Positions 44,836-52,479 of a DNA stretch of 64,000 bases are shown here, piece by piece. Source of the DNA: Cellulomonas timonensis (GTDB lineage: Bacteria > Actinomycetota > Actinomycetes > Actinomycetales > Cellulomonadaceae); assembly GCF_900046455.1 (NCBI RefSeq), contig NZ_FCOT01000007.1:1-64000 (forward strand), given 5' to 3'. Made by a program: the position numbers and the translations under genes. Under the pieces are notes generated by a model that was not told the origin of the DNA, ran no database searches, and saw only the letters and a list, made by a program, of their open reading frames with translations. The number at the start of each line of letters is the position of its first letter. The first letter of the stretch is position 1.

Positions 44836-44993
44836 CGGGCCACCTCGTCGATCGTGAGCCCTGACCAGCCCTTCTCGCCGTACACGTCGAGGGTGGCGCG
44901 CAGCGCGTGGTCCTCGAGCTCTGGGTCGCGGGGGCGCCCTCGGCGTCGAGGGGGTGCGGCGGCGGCGTCGTCCTCGGGCTCGCGCGTCGTCAC
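44836..44993 (-). pseudogene. TetR-regulator N-terminal fragment fused to synthetase remnant
   Basis: From GTG 44993 the frame reads MTTREPEDD, RGRPRDPELEDHAL and YGEKGWSGLTIDEVARR, the first half of a TetR helix-turn-helix. It then breaks off at about 44838 just before the recognition helix and shifts into unrelated residues. The join with the acyl-CoA synthetase remnant marks a deletion that removed the rest of the regulator and the start of the synthetase gene. Confidence 0.8.
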
Positions 44994-45002
44994 GCCCCCA
45001 CA

Positions 45003-45608
45003 TTAGTCGGCGCGCGGAGCGGCCCCGTCCCACTCGGCGACCTGGCCGAGCGCGGCCTCGAGCGTCTCGACGGCGCCGGCCGTGCTGGTGCGGGCCACGA
45101 CGAGCGCTGTGACGCTCAGCGACGTGAGGACCCGGGCGCGCCGCAGGGCCTCGGCGCTGCCGAGCGTGGGGTAGCGCGTGGAGAGCCCGCGGCGGAACGC
45201 GTCGACGAGCTCCGCGCGGTAGGCGTCCACGACGGCGCGTTGCGCGTCGTCGCGCGCCGCGAGGCCGGCGGTGCTGTCGATCAGCAGGCAGCCGCGCCGC
45301 GCGGCATCCTCGGTGCGCCGCCCGAGCGCCTCGACGAGCCCGCGCAGGTAGACGAGCACGGCGTCGGGGTGGCCGGGCTCGGCGGTGAGGACCCGCAGGC
45401 GTGGCCGGACGACGGTGTCGAGGTAGTCGCGCACCGCCGCGTCGAACACGCCGCGCTTGTTCTCGAACGCGTGGTACAGGCTCGAGCGGGCAAGGCCTGT
45501 CGCCTGCTCGAGGTCGGGCACCGAGGCGCCGTCGTAGCCCTTGTCCCAGAAGACGTCGCGGGCGGCCTGGACCACCTGTGTGGTGTCGAAGCCCGGATGC
45601 CGTCCCAT
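45003..45608 (-). CDS. TetR-family regulator of the divergent CurA-like operon
   Basis: A 201-residue TetR regulator. The HTH is ARDVFWDKGYDGASVPDLEQATGLARSSLYHAFENKR (about 15-50), similar to regulators of reductase and dehalogenase genes. A Cys is present in RRGCLLIDS (about residue 106), where related TetR proteins have a possible redox-sensing cysteine. It is divergent from the small membrane protein and CurA-like reductase genes, with a palindromic operator in between. It probably represses both and itself. Confidence 0.87.
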   Translation of the reverse strand: MGRHPGFDTTQVVQAARDVFWDKGYDGASVPDLEQATGLARSSLYHAFENKRGVFDAAVRDYLDTVVRPRLRVLTAEPGHPDAVLVYLRGLVEALGRRTEDAARRGCLLIDSTAGLAARDDAQRAVVDAYRAELVDAFRRGLSTRYPTLGSAEALRRARVLTSLSVTALVVARTSTAGAVETLEAALGQVAEWDGAAPRAD

Positions 45609-45635
45609 GGCCACCGCCGATCTTGTGCGCTGAGG

Positions 45636-45655
45636 GTTCCACTCTATAGTGGAAC
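45636..45655. promoter_or_regulatory. Palindromic TetR operator
   Basis: GTTCCACTCTATAGTGGAAC has 8-base arms around CTAT, in the 88-base gap between divergent starts at 45608 and 45697. A second, overlapping candidate is TGGA-N8-TCCA at 45650-45665. A TATAGT-like -10 within the palindrome means binding would block transcription. Confidence 0.7.
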
Positions 45656-45696
45656 GATCAGTCCAGAAAACCTGGACCTCGGCGAGGGGCAGTGGC

Positions 45697-45927
45697 ATGA
45701 CAGTGGCAGGGCTCGTGCTCGCCGTGGCGGTGATCGTCGGCATCGTCGTGACCGCCGCCGGCGCCCCCACGGTCGGCCTGACTCTCGTCCTGACCGGCAC
45801 GGGGTCCATGGCCCTGGCCGGCCTCGTCCTGCTGGTGTCCTCACCCGACAAGGCGCGCTCCGCGCTCATCCAGCTCATCCCACCCGCGCTCGCGGTCGTG
45901 GCGATCGTGACCGCGCTCATCGCCTAG
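45697..45927 (+). CDS. Small two-helix membrane protein
   Basis: A 76-residue hydrophobic protein with two or three membrane segments (MTVAGLVLAVAVIVGIVV, LTLVLTGTGSMALAGLVLLVS and ALAVVAIVTALIA). No family is recognised. GAGGGG lies upstream of the ATG. It is 42 bases before the CurA-like gene on the same strand and downstream of the TetR operator, so it is likely co-regulated with the reductase. Confidence 0.7.
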   Translation: MTVAGLVLAVAVIVGIVVTAAGAPTVGLTLVLTGTGSMALAGLVLLVSSPDKARSALIQLIPPALAVVAIVTALIA

Positions 45928-45969
45928 GCCCTGCCGGCGCCCCCTGCACCACCTGATTCGGAGACCCCC

Positions 45970-47004
45970 ATGACCACCCGCACCACCCCCACGCGCAGCA
46001 CCCAGGTCCAGCTCGTCGCCCGGCCGCACGGCTGGCCCACCCATGACGACTTCCGCACCGTCGTCGTCGACCTGCCGGAGCTTGGCCCAGGCGAGGTGCG
46101 CGTCCAGAACGAGTTCGTCTCCGTCGACCCGTATATGCGCGGACGCATGAACGACGTGAAGAGCTACACCCCGCCGTACCCCCTCGGCGAGACCATGGCC
46201 GGCGGCGCCGTCGGCCGCGTCGTCGCCTCGACCGCTGAGGGCGTCGCAGTCGGCGACGTGGTGGTGCACCAGCTCGGCTGGCGCGACGTCGCCCAGGGAC
46301 CCGCGACCGCGTTCCGCGTCGTCCCTGAGCTCCCGGGCGTGCCGCTGTCGGCGCACCTCGGCATCCTCGGCATGACGGGCTTCACCGCCTACGTGGGCCT
46401 GCTCGAGATCGCGCAGATGCAGCCCGGCGACACCGTCTTCATCTCCGGCGCCGCGGGCGCCGTCGGCACGGCGGCCGGGCAGATCGCGCGCCTCAAGGGC
46501 GCGCGCCGGGTCGTCGGGTCAGCCGGCTCCGCGAAGAAGGCCGCAGTGGTCACCGAGCGGTTCGGGTACGACGCGGCCCTCTGCTACAAGGACGCCCCCG
46601 TCCGCGAGCAGCTCCCCGCCCTCGTGCCCGACGGCGTCGACGTCTACTTCGACAACGTGGGCGGCGACCACCTCGAGGCCGCCCTCGACGTGATGAACCG
46701 CGGCGGGCGCATCGCCCTGTGCGGCGCCATCGCCGGGTACAACACCACCGATCGCGTCCCCGGCCCCGACAACATGGCGAACATCATCACGCAGGGCCTC
46801 ACGCTGCGCGGGTTCACGCTGGGCGACCACATGCGGCACTACCCGGACTTCGCGCGCGACATGGGCGAGTGGTTCGCCGCTGGCCAGATCGACCACGACG
46901 AGACAGTGGTGGACGGCATCGACCACGCCGTCGACGCGTTCCTCGACCTCATGCGTGGGGCGAACACCGGCAAGATGGTCGTCCGAACGGCGCCCCGCAG
47001 CTAG
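45970..47004 (+). CDS. NADP-dependent zinc-free MDR oxidoreductase (CurA/LTB4DH-like)
   Basis: A 344-residue medium-chain dehydrogenase/reductase without zinc ligands. The start DPYMRGRMNDVKSY is diagnostic for CurA/YncB and leukotriene-B4 dehydrogenase-like enone reductases. The nucleotide site is SGAAGAVGTAAGQIARL, followed by the VYFDNVGGDHLEAAL block. These enzymes reduce the C=C bond of alpha,beta-unsaturated carbonyls with NADPH. The upstream divergent TetR suggests induction by an electrophile. A hairpin follows. Confidence 0.9.
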   Translation: MTTRTTPTRSTQVQLVARPHGWPTHDDFRTVVVDLPELGPGEVRVQNEFVSVDPYMRGRMNDVKSYTPPYPLGETMAGGAVGRVVASTAEGVAVGDVVVHQLGWRDVAQGPATAFRVVPELPGVPLSAHLGILGMTGFTAYVGLLEIAQMQPGDTVFISGAAGAVGTAAGQIARLKGARRVVGSAGSAKKAAVVTERFGYDAALCYKDAPVREQLPALVPDGVDVYFDNVGGDHLEAALDVMNRGGRIALCGAIAGYNTTDRVPGPDNMANIITQGLTLRGFTLGDHMRHYPDFARDMGEWFAAGQIDHDETVVDGIDHAVDAFLDLMRGANTGKMVVRTAPRS

Positions 47005-47017
47005 CCGGAGCGAATAT

Positions 47018-47062
47018 CGTGCCCCAGCGGGCCGCGCGGTCCGCGCGAACCGCTGGGGCACG
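47018..47062 (+). terminator. Terminator after the CurA-like gene
   Basis: 13-base arms (47018-47030 and 47050-47062) enclose a 19-base loop with its own short CGCGCG/CGCGCG stem. It begins 14 bases after the reductase stop and ends 14 bases before the next start. Confidence 0.65.
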
Positions 47063-47075
47063 GACGGAGAGCCCG

Positions 47076-47513
47076 ATGATCGATGCCGTCAGCGCGCTGC
47101 TGGACTCGCGGCCCGAGGCCGCGGTGGCCGGCCTCGTCGTCATTGCCGGCGTGATCCTGGCAGGCCTGCGCACGTGGCTGTGCCGCGGCCCGCGGGCCCG
47201 TCCCGGCGAGGTGTGGTTCGCCGACGTGCCGTTCGAGGACCGTCCGGGGAGCAAGGACCGGCCCGTGCTGGTCCTCGCCGTCGCGGGGCGCACGTGCACG
47301 GTGGCCGCGTTCACCTCGCAGGACCGCAGCGCGCGCCGTGACCACGTGCGCCTCCCGAGCGGGGTGCCCGGGATGGGGAAGGCGAGCTGGATCCGGCTAC
47401 GGCCGATCCCGCTGCGACGCTCCGCCCTTCGTCGGCGGATCAGCGACCCGGGACCCGCGCTGGTGGCCTGGTACGACGGCGTCGCGCGGCCAGCCGCCAC
47501 CCGTTCGCGCTGA
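47076..47513 (+). CDS. Membrane-anchored MazF/PemK-like protein
   Basis: A 145-residue protein. A hydrophobic segment (AAVAGLVVIAGVILAGL, about 15-31) is followed by the MazF-like core ARPGEVWFADVPFEDRPGSKDRPVLVLAV, which matches the opening of PemK/MazF barrels. The rest (TVAAFTSQD, HVRLPSGVPGMGKASWIRL) fits the fold. No antitoxin gene is adjacent. A toxin-like RNase domain tethered to the membrane may serve another role. It is preceded by a terminator hairpin, so it probably has its own promoter. Confidence 0.68.
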   Translation: MIDAVSALLDSRPEAAVAGLVVIAGVILAGLRTWLCRGPRARPGEVWFADVPFEDRPGSKDRPVLVLAVAGRTCTVAAFTSQDRSARRDHVRLPSGVPGMGKASWIRLRPIPLRRSALRRRISDPGPALVAWYDGVARPAATRSR

Positions 47514-47519
47514 TCCGCC

Positions 47520-48107
47520 TCAGGGGATCGCCGTGACGAGGACGATCGCGATGGCCAGCAGCGGGTCCAGCACCATGCAGAACTCGGCGAGCGACCGGGA
47601 GACGACGCGCTCGGTGCGGTAGTGGTGCCAGTCCCACGCTGCGTGCGCGAGGAGCGCGGCGGCGATGAGATACCCGGCGAGATCGTTCGGCAGGGACGGG
47701 GCGGCTGCGGCGATGGACCCGAGCACGAGCAGGGCCAGGCCTTGCAGCGGCAGGCCGTGCGCCGGGCGCGCGGCGTCGCGGAAGGCCAGGCCGTAGGCGG
47801 CGAGCAGGGCCCCGAGGCCGATCAGGACCCACGTCGGGTCGACGCCGTCCACGAGGAGCCTGACCAGGAAGACCACCACGAACATGGCGAAGAACAGGGG
47901 CCATGCGGCGGCCCGGCTCCGCAGCGCCGCGGAGCCGAGGTAGATCACCGCCAAGGCCGCCAGCATCGGGGCCAGGTCGACCCCGTGCCTCAGGTCGGCG
48001 GCGACGAGGGCGGCGAAGCCGACGCCGACCAGCGCTCCCCAGTGACGGCGCGCCACGCCGAGCGGCGTCGTGGTCCTCGGTCTGGATGTGGCAGTCATCT
48101 CCGGCAT
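47520..48107 (-). CDS. Multi-pass conserved membrane protein
   Basis: A 195-residue protein with about six hydrophobic segments (for example LGALVGVGFAALVAADLRHG and PLFFAMFVVVFLVRLLVDG). No family is recognised with confidence. Start ATG 48107 is chosen because GGGAG precedes it by six bases; an upstream frame extends to 48257 but overlaps the operator region. It is divergent from the TetR gene, and paired ACACGGGTGT sites lie between, so it is likely a target of that regulator. Confidence 0.72.
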   Translation of the reverse strand: MPEMTATSRPRTTTPLGVARRHWGALVGVGFAALVAADLRHGVDLAPMLAALAVIYLGSAALRSRAAAWPLFFAMFVVVFLVRLLVDGVDPTWVLIGLGALLAAYGLAFRDAARPAHGLPLQGLALLVLGSIAAAAPSLPNDLAGYLIAAALLAHAAWDWHHYRTERVVSRSLAEFCMVLDPLLAIAIVLVTAIP

Positions 48108-48142
48108 GTCCAGCTCCCTCGGGCGGCCTTCCCATAACCCAT

Positions 48143-48187
48143 ACACGGGTGTCTGACTTTCGAAATTAGCATCGTGAACACGGGTGT
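48143..48187. promoter_or_regulatory. Paired palindromic operator sites (TetR)
   Basis: The near-palindrome ACACGGGTGT occurs exactly twice, at 48143-48152 and 48178-48187, 35 bases apart, in the divergent region between the membrane protein and TetR genes. The AT-rich bases between (TTTCGAAATTAG) probably contain a promoter. Binding by the TetR product is inferred. Confidence 0.65.
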
Positions 48188-48246
48188 ACAAGATGGCGGA
48201 GGTGATCAAGTCATACAGTGGTGTTCGGCAACCGCGAGGAGGGTCG

Positions 48247-48831
48247 ATGACCAGCAAGGCAGAGCCCGAGCGGGTTCAACGGGCCGACGCCCGGCGCAAC
48301 GTCGAGCTCATCCTCGACGCCGCCGAGGCCTGCCTGGCGCGCGATCCCGACGCGAGCATGGCGGAGATCGCGGCGGCGGCCGGGCTCGGGCGCGTCACCG
48401 TGTACGGGCACTTCGCCTCACGCCCCGCGCTGGTGGACGCCGTGGTCCGGCGCGTGCTCGCCAAGGCCGACGCCGCGCTCGAGGCCGTCAACCTCAGCGG
48501 CGACGCCGCGCCCGCGTTCGCCCGGCTCGTCGAGGCGACCTGGCAGGTGACCATGCGGTCAGGTCGGCTGCTCGTCGCCGCCGAGCGGGCGCTGCCCGCC
48601 GAGACTGTCCGCCAGGCCCACAGCGGGCGGCTCGAGGAGCGCGTCCGTGACTTCTTCGCCGCCGCGCAGGAGCAGGGCGCGTTCCGCCGCGACCTCTCCG
48701 CCGGCTGGCTCATGACCGTCTTCCACGCCGTGCTGCACGCCGCCGCCAACGAGATCGACAACGGGCGGCTGGACGACGCCGAGGCGGCCGCCACGATCGT
48801 GCGCACGATGCTGCCGATGCTGCAGGCGTAG
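48247..48831 (+). CDS. TetR/AcrR-family regulator of the efflux pump
   Basis: A 194-residue regulator. The HTH (ARRNVELILDAAEACLARDPDASMAEIAAAAGLGRVTVYGHFASR) is at residues 15-60. GGAGGGTCG ATG gives a strong ribosome site at 48247; the longer frame from 48184 includes the operator and is unlikely. It lies 30 bases upstream of the DHA2 efflux gene, so the two are an operon, and it probably controls both that gene and the divergent membrane protein. Confidence 0.87.
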   Translation: MTSKAEPERVQRADARRNVELILDAAEACLARDPDASMAEIAAAAGLGRVTVYGHFASRPALVDAVVRRVLAKADAALEAVNLSGDAAPAFARLVEATWQVTMRSGRLLVAAERALPAETVRQAHSGRLEERVRDFFAAAQEQGAFRRDLSAGWLMTVFHAVLHAAANEIDNGRLDDAEAAATIVRTMLPMLQA

Positions 48832-48861
48832 CAGCCCGACGCGCCCAGCCGGCGCCCAGGA

Positions 48862-50373
48862 ATGCCCGCGGCCCCCGGCCGGTTGGCCCTGCTGACATCC
48901 CGATGCGAGGAAGGCCCGACCCTGAGCGCCACATCACCCAGCCGGGCGGGCATCGGCTTCCGCTCCGAGCGCGGACCCGTCCTCATCGCGGTCATGGTCA
49001 CCACCGGGCTGGTGGCGATCGACTCGACGATCCTCGCGACAGCCATCCCGACGATCGTCGCCGACCTGGGCGGCTTCTCGAGCTTCCCGTGGCTGTTCTC
49101 CATCTACCTGCTCACCCAGGCTGTGAGCGTCCCGATCTACTCCAAGCTCGCGGACACCGTGGGCCGCAAGCCGATCATCCTGATCGGCGTCGGGCTGTTC
49201 CTGCTCGGCTCGGTGCTGTGCGGGCTCGCCTGGTCGATGCCCGCGCTCATCGCGTTCCGCGCCGTCCAAGGCCTCGGGGCCGGCGCCGTGCAGCCCATGG
49301 CCATCACCATCGTCGGCGACATCTACACGCTGGCCGAGCGGGCCAAGGTGCAGGGCTACCTCGCGAGCGTGTGGGCGGTGTCGGCGGTGGTGGGGCCGAC
49401 GCTCGGCGGCCTGTTCGCCGAGTACCTGACCTGGAACTGGATCTTCTTCGTCAACATCCCGCTGAGCATCGCCGCGGGGTGGCTGCTGGTGCGGCACTTC
49501 CACGAGACGGTGCCGAGCCGGGTGCACCGCATCGACTGGGCGGGCGGCGCGCTGCTGACCGTCTCGACGAGCCTGATCATCCTGGCGCTGCTGGAGGGCG
49601 GGAACGCGTGGGAGTGGGCGTCACCGCAGAGCATCGGCGCGCTCGCGGTCGGCATGGCGCTGCTCGCCGCGTTCGTGCTCGTGGAGCGGCGCGCGGCTGA
49701 GCCGGTGCTGGCGCCCTGGGTGCTGTCCCGCCGGTTGCTGGGCGTCACAGCGCTCATCGCCGTGGGCGTCGGCGTGGTCCTCATGGGCGTGACGACCTAC
49801 GTGCCGACGTTCCTCGAGGCGCTGCTCGGCACCTCGCCGCTGGTCTCCGGGCTCACGCTCGCGATGCTGACGATCGGCTGGCCCATCTCGGCCTCGCAGG
49901 CAGGGCGGCTCTACCTGCGCTGGGGATTCCGCACCACGGTGCTGATCGGCGTGGTGATCGTCGTGCTCTCCACGGCGGCGCTGGCGTGGACCTCGACGAC
50001 TCCGTCCGTCCTGGCCGTCGGGTTGTCGTGCTTCTTCATCGGCCTGGGCCTGGGCCTGGTCGCGGCCCCGAGCCTCATCGCGGCGCAGGCCAGCGTCGGG
50101 TGGGGCGAGCGGGGCGTGGTGACCGGCGCCAACATGTTCGCCCGGTCGATGGGCAGCGCCGTGGGCGTGGCCGCGCTCGGCGCCCTGGTCAACGCGCGCA
50201 TGGGCGGGGCTGACGCGTCGGCCGATCCGCAGGCGTTCGGCAGCGCGTCGACTTCGGTGTTCGTCGCGGTGGCGATCGCGGCCCTCGCGATGGCGCTCGT
50301 CTCGCTGGCCATGCCGCGCACCGGTCGCCCGGGCTCGCATTCGACGTCGGATGTGGAGCTCGCCGCGTCCTGA
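48862..50373 (+). CDS. DHA2-family (14-TM) MFS multidrug efflux transporter
   Basis: A 503-residue drug:proton antiporter of the 14-helix DHA2 type. Motif A is KLADTVGRKP, the antiporter motif C region reads ASVWAVSAVVGPTLGGLFAEYLTWNWIFFVNIP, and 14 hydrophobic segments can be traced. VAIDSTILATAIPTI in helix 1 is the family hallmark. It is in an operon with the TetR regulator, the usual layout for drug-inducible efflux. The start is uncertain: ATG 48862 has AGGA immediately before it, while CTG 48922 has a better placed GAGGAAGG. Substrates cannot be predicted. Confidence 0.9.
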   Translation: MPAAPGRLALLTSRCEEGPTLSATSPSRAGIGFRSERGPVLIAVMVTTGLVAIDSTILATAIPTIVADLGGFSSFPWLFSIYLLTQAVSVPIYSKLADTVGRKPIILIGVGLFLLGSVLCGLAWSMPALIAFRAVQGLGAGAVQPMAITIVGDIYTLAERAKVQGYLASVWAVSAVVGPTLGGLFAEYLTWNWIFFVNIPLSIAAGWLLVRHFHETVPSRVHRIDWAGGALLTVSTSLIILALLEGGNAWEWASPQSIGALAVGMALLAAFVLVERRAAEPVLAPWVLSRRLLGVTALIAVGVGVVLMGVTTYVPTFLEALLGTSPLVSGLTLAMLTIGWPISASQAGRLYLRWGFRTTVLIGVVIVVLSTAALAWTSTTPSVLAVGLSCFFIGLGLGLVAAPSLIAAQASVGWGERGVVTGANMFARSMGSAVGVAALGALVNARMGGADASADPQAFGSASTSVFVAVAIAALAMALVSLAMPRTGRPGSHSTSDVELAAS

Positions 50374-50394
50374 AGGAGTCGGCGGCGGTGCGGG

Positions 50395-51153
50395 TCAGGC
50401 GTCGACGGGTGTGGCCCGGATGACCGGGACAGGGAACCGGGCCGCGCGGATCGGGTCCAGCGTCGCGTCGGTGATGCCGGCGGTGAAGTCCTCGAAGCCG
50501 AAGACGCGGAACAGCGCCTCGCGCCCGAACTTGGTGCTGTCGGCGACGAAGAACGCCTCGGAGGCGATCGAGCGCATCTTGCGCTTGAGCTCGATCGAGT
50601 AGCTCGAGCTCGCGTAGATGCCGTCGTCCATGACGGTGCCGACGCCGAAGACGGCGACGTTGACCCGCATGTTCTCGAGTTGCTGGATCGACGTGGGCCC
50701 CCACATGGAGGTGCTGGTGGGGAGCAGCTCGCCGCCGATGAACACGAGGTTGATCTGCGGCTTCGTCGAGATCTCGAGGCCCACGTGCAGGTCGTGGGTG
50801 ACGACGGTCAGGCGCGAGTGGTCGAGGTGCCGTGCGACCTCGAGGCAGGTCGTGCCGCCGTCGATGAGGATCGTCTGCCCCTCGTGGATGCGCTCGGCCA
50901 TCGCGGCGCCGATGGCGCGCTTCTCGGGCAGGCGCGGGTCGTGGGCGTCCGGGCCCACGGCGGACTCGGCATGTCGCGCGTTGACGACTGCGGCGGCGCC
51001 GCCATGTGTGCGGACCACCTGGCCCTCGGCGGCGAGTTTGTCCAGATCGCGGCGGATCGTGGAGGCGTCGACGGCGAAATGGCGCGCGAGAGCGGCCACG
51101 CTGCTGAATCCACGCTGCTCAATGAGCTCGACGATCTGCTGGTGTCGCGACAT
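50395..51153 (-). CDS. DeoR-family repressor of the divergent sugar operon
   Basis: A 252-residue regulator. The HTH is RHQQIVELIEQRGFSSVAALARHFAVDASTIRRDLDKLAAEGQVVRTHGGAA (2-55). The sensor domain has IDGGTTCLEVARHL and VTHDLHVGLEI, typical of sugar-phosphate binding. It is divergent from the ABC importer operon by 217 bases and most likely represses it until a phosphorylated intermediate, probably the product of the DhaK-like kinase, accumulates. The start ATG has a GGAAGGGTCCCGG upstream stretch. Confidence 0.9.
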   Translation of the reverse strand: MSRHQQIVELIEQRGFSSVAALARHFAVDASTIRRDLDKLAAEGQVVRTHGGAAAVVNARHAESAVGPDAHDPRLPEKRAIGAAMAERIHEGQTILIDGGTTCLEVARHLDHSRLTVVTHDLHVGLEISTKPQINLVFIGGELLPTSTSMWGPTSIQQLENMRVNVAVFGVGTVMDDGIYASSSYSIELKRKMRSIASEAFFVADSTKFGREALFRVFGFEDFTAGITDATLDPIRAARFPVPVIRATPVDA

Positions 51154-51247
51154 CCGGGACCCTTCCGCTGATTCTGGGCAAGGCTAGCAGGGGTACGTGC
51201 GCGAAAACGAGCATCGGTGTGCCTCATCGCAGGCAGATTGTTGCACG

Positions 51248-51270
51248 GTTCGCTAGACATCTGCGCGAAC
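51248..51270. promoter_or_regulatory. Candidate DeoR operator
   Basis: GTTCGC-N11-GCGAAC is an inverted repeat in the DeoR-importer intergenic region (51154-51370). TTGCAC at 51241 could be part of a promoter. Nothing else is evident in this gap. Confidence 0.4.
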
Positions 51271-51370
51271 GCGCCCTAGTGTGTGCGCAGCCACAGACAC
51301 TGACGCGCGGACGTGGGAGTCCGCTGCACATAAGCAGGCGTCTTGGCGCACGATCACGAGGGAGTGACGT

Positions 51371-52417
51371 ATGAAGAACACGCGTGCAGCGGCGGTCGTG
51401 GCCACAGGCCTGGCAGCGCTGCTCATGGCTGGCTGTGGTTCGGTCAACGACGGCGGCTCGTCCGCCGGGGACGAGAGCACCGCAGGTGGAGGATCCTCGT
51501 CGGACCGCACCATGGTGACGGTCGTCAAGGTCAAGGGCATCGCCTGGTTCGACCGCATGGACGTCGGTGTCGTCGCCTACGGCGAGCGCACCGGCATCGA
51601 CACCCGCACCGAGGGCGGCGACGACGTCTCGCCCGAGAAGCAGATCCAGATCATCCAGGACCTCATCGCGCAGAAGCCGACCGCGATCACCGTGGTCCCG
51701 AACTCGCCGAAGGCCCTCTCCGCCGTCCTGGCGCAGGCCAAGGCGCAGGGCATCATCGTCGTCGCTCACGAGGCCACCGGCATCGAGAACGTCGACATCG
51801 ACATCGAGGCCTTCGACAACGCCGACTACGGCGTCTCCATCATGGAGAACCTCTCCGAGTGCATGGGCGGCGAGGGCGACTACGTGCAGTTCGTCGGCGG
51901 CCTCACGGCCAAGACGCACATGGAGTGGGTCGAGGCGGCCCACGAGTTCCAGACGGCGGAGTTCCCGAACATGAAGCGGGTCGAGGACCCGATCGAGAGC
52001 ACCGACAACGAGACCGCGGCCTACGAGAAGGCCAAGGAGATCCTCGCGAAGCACCCGAACATCAAGGGCTTCCAGGGCTCGGCCGGCAACGACGTCCCGG
52101 GCATCGCGCGGGCCATCGAGGAGGCAGGCCTCGAGGACCAGGTGTGCGTCATGGGCACCTCGATCCCGTCGGCCGCCGCGAAGTACCTCGCGACCGGCTC
52201 GATCGACAAGATCTTCTTCTGGGACCCGGCCCTCGCGGGTGAGGCCCAGCTCGAGATCGCCCGCATCCTCGCGGACGGCGGCACGATCGAGGCGGGCACC
52301 GACCTCGGCATCGAGGGCTACAACAGCCTCGTCAAGGTCGACGGCTACGACAACGTGTACGCGGGCAACGCCGCCATCGCAGCGGACGCCAAGGCCGCCA
52401 GCTCGTACGACTTCTGA
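51371..52417 (+). CDS. Sugar ABC transporter substrate-binding lipoprotein
   Basis: A 348-residue type I periplasmic-binding protein (Peripla_BP_4). A lipoprotein signal ends in LMAGC (Cys22). After a Gly/Ser linker, the binding domain has GIAWFDRMDVGVVAYGERTGID and the ribose-type ligand stretches QIIQDLIAQKPTAITVVPNSP and GFQGSAGNDVPGIARAIEEAG. Homologues carry ribose, rhamnose, autoinducer-2, or tetritols. The two lobes are complete. The gene leads an operon encoding an importer and kinases. A hairpin after the stop may raise its mRNA relative to the rest. Confidence 0.92.
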   Translation: MKNTRAAAVVATGLAALLMAGCGSVNDGGSSAGDESTAGGGSSSDRTMVTVVKVKGIAWFDRMDVGVVAYGERTGIDTRTEGGDDVSPEKQIQIIQDLIAQKPTAITVVPNSPKALSAVLAQAKAQGIIVVAHEATGIENVDIDIEAFDNADYGVSIMENLSECMGGEGDYVQFVGGLTAKTHMEWVEAAHEFQTAEFPNMKRVEDPIESTDNETAAYEKAKEILAKHPNIKGFQGSAGNDVPGIARAIEEAGLEDQVCVMGTSIPSAAAKYLATGSIDKIFFWDPALAGEAQLEIARILADGGTIEAGTDLGIEGYNSLVKVDGYDNVYAGNAAIAADAKAASSYDF

Positions 52418-52427
52418 CCGGTCCCGG

Positions 52428-52457
52428 TGCGGGGCGGCGCGTTGAGCCCGCCCCGCA
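52428..52457 (+). promoter_or_regulatory. Intra-operon hairpin after the binding-protein gene
   Basis: Perfect 10-base arms (52428-52437 and 52448-52457) with a 10-base loop lie between the binding-protein stop and the ATPase start. Such hairpins often stabilise the 5' mRNA and partly terminate, giving more binding protein than importer. Confidence 0.6.
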
Positions 52458-52479
52458 TCGGCGCTGAAAGGCGCCCGAC

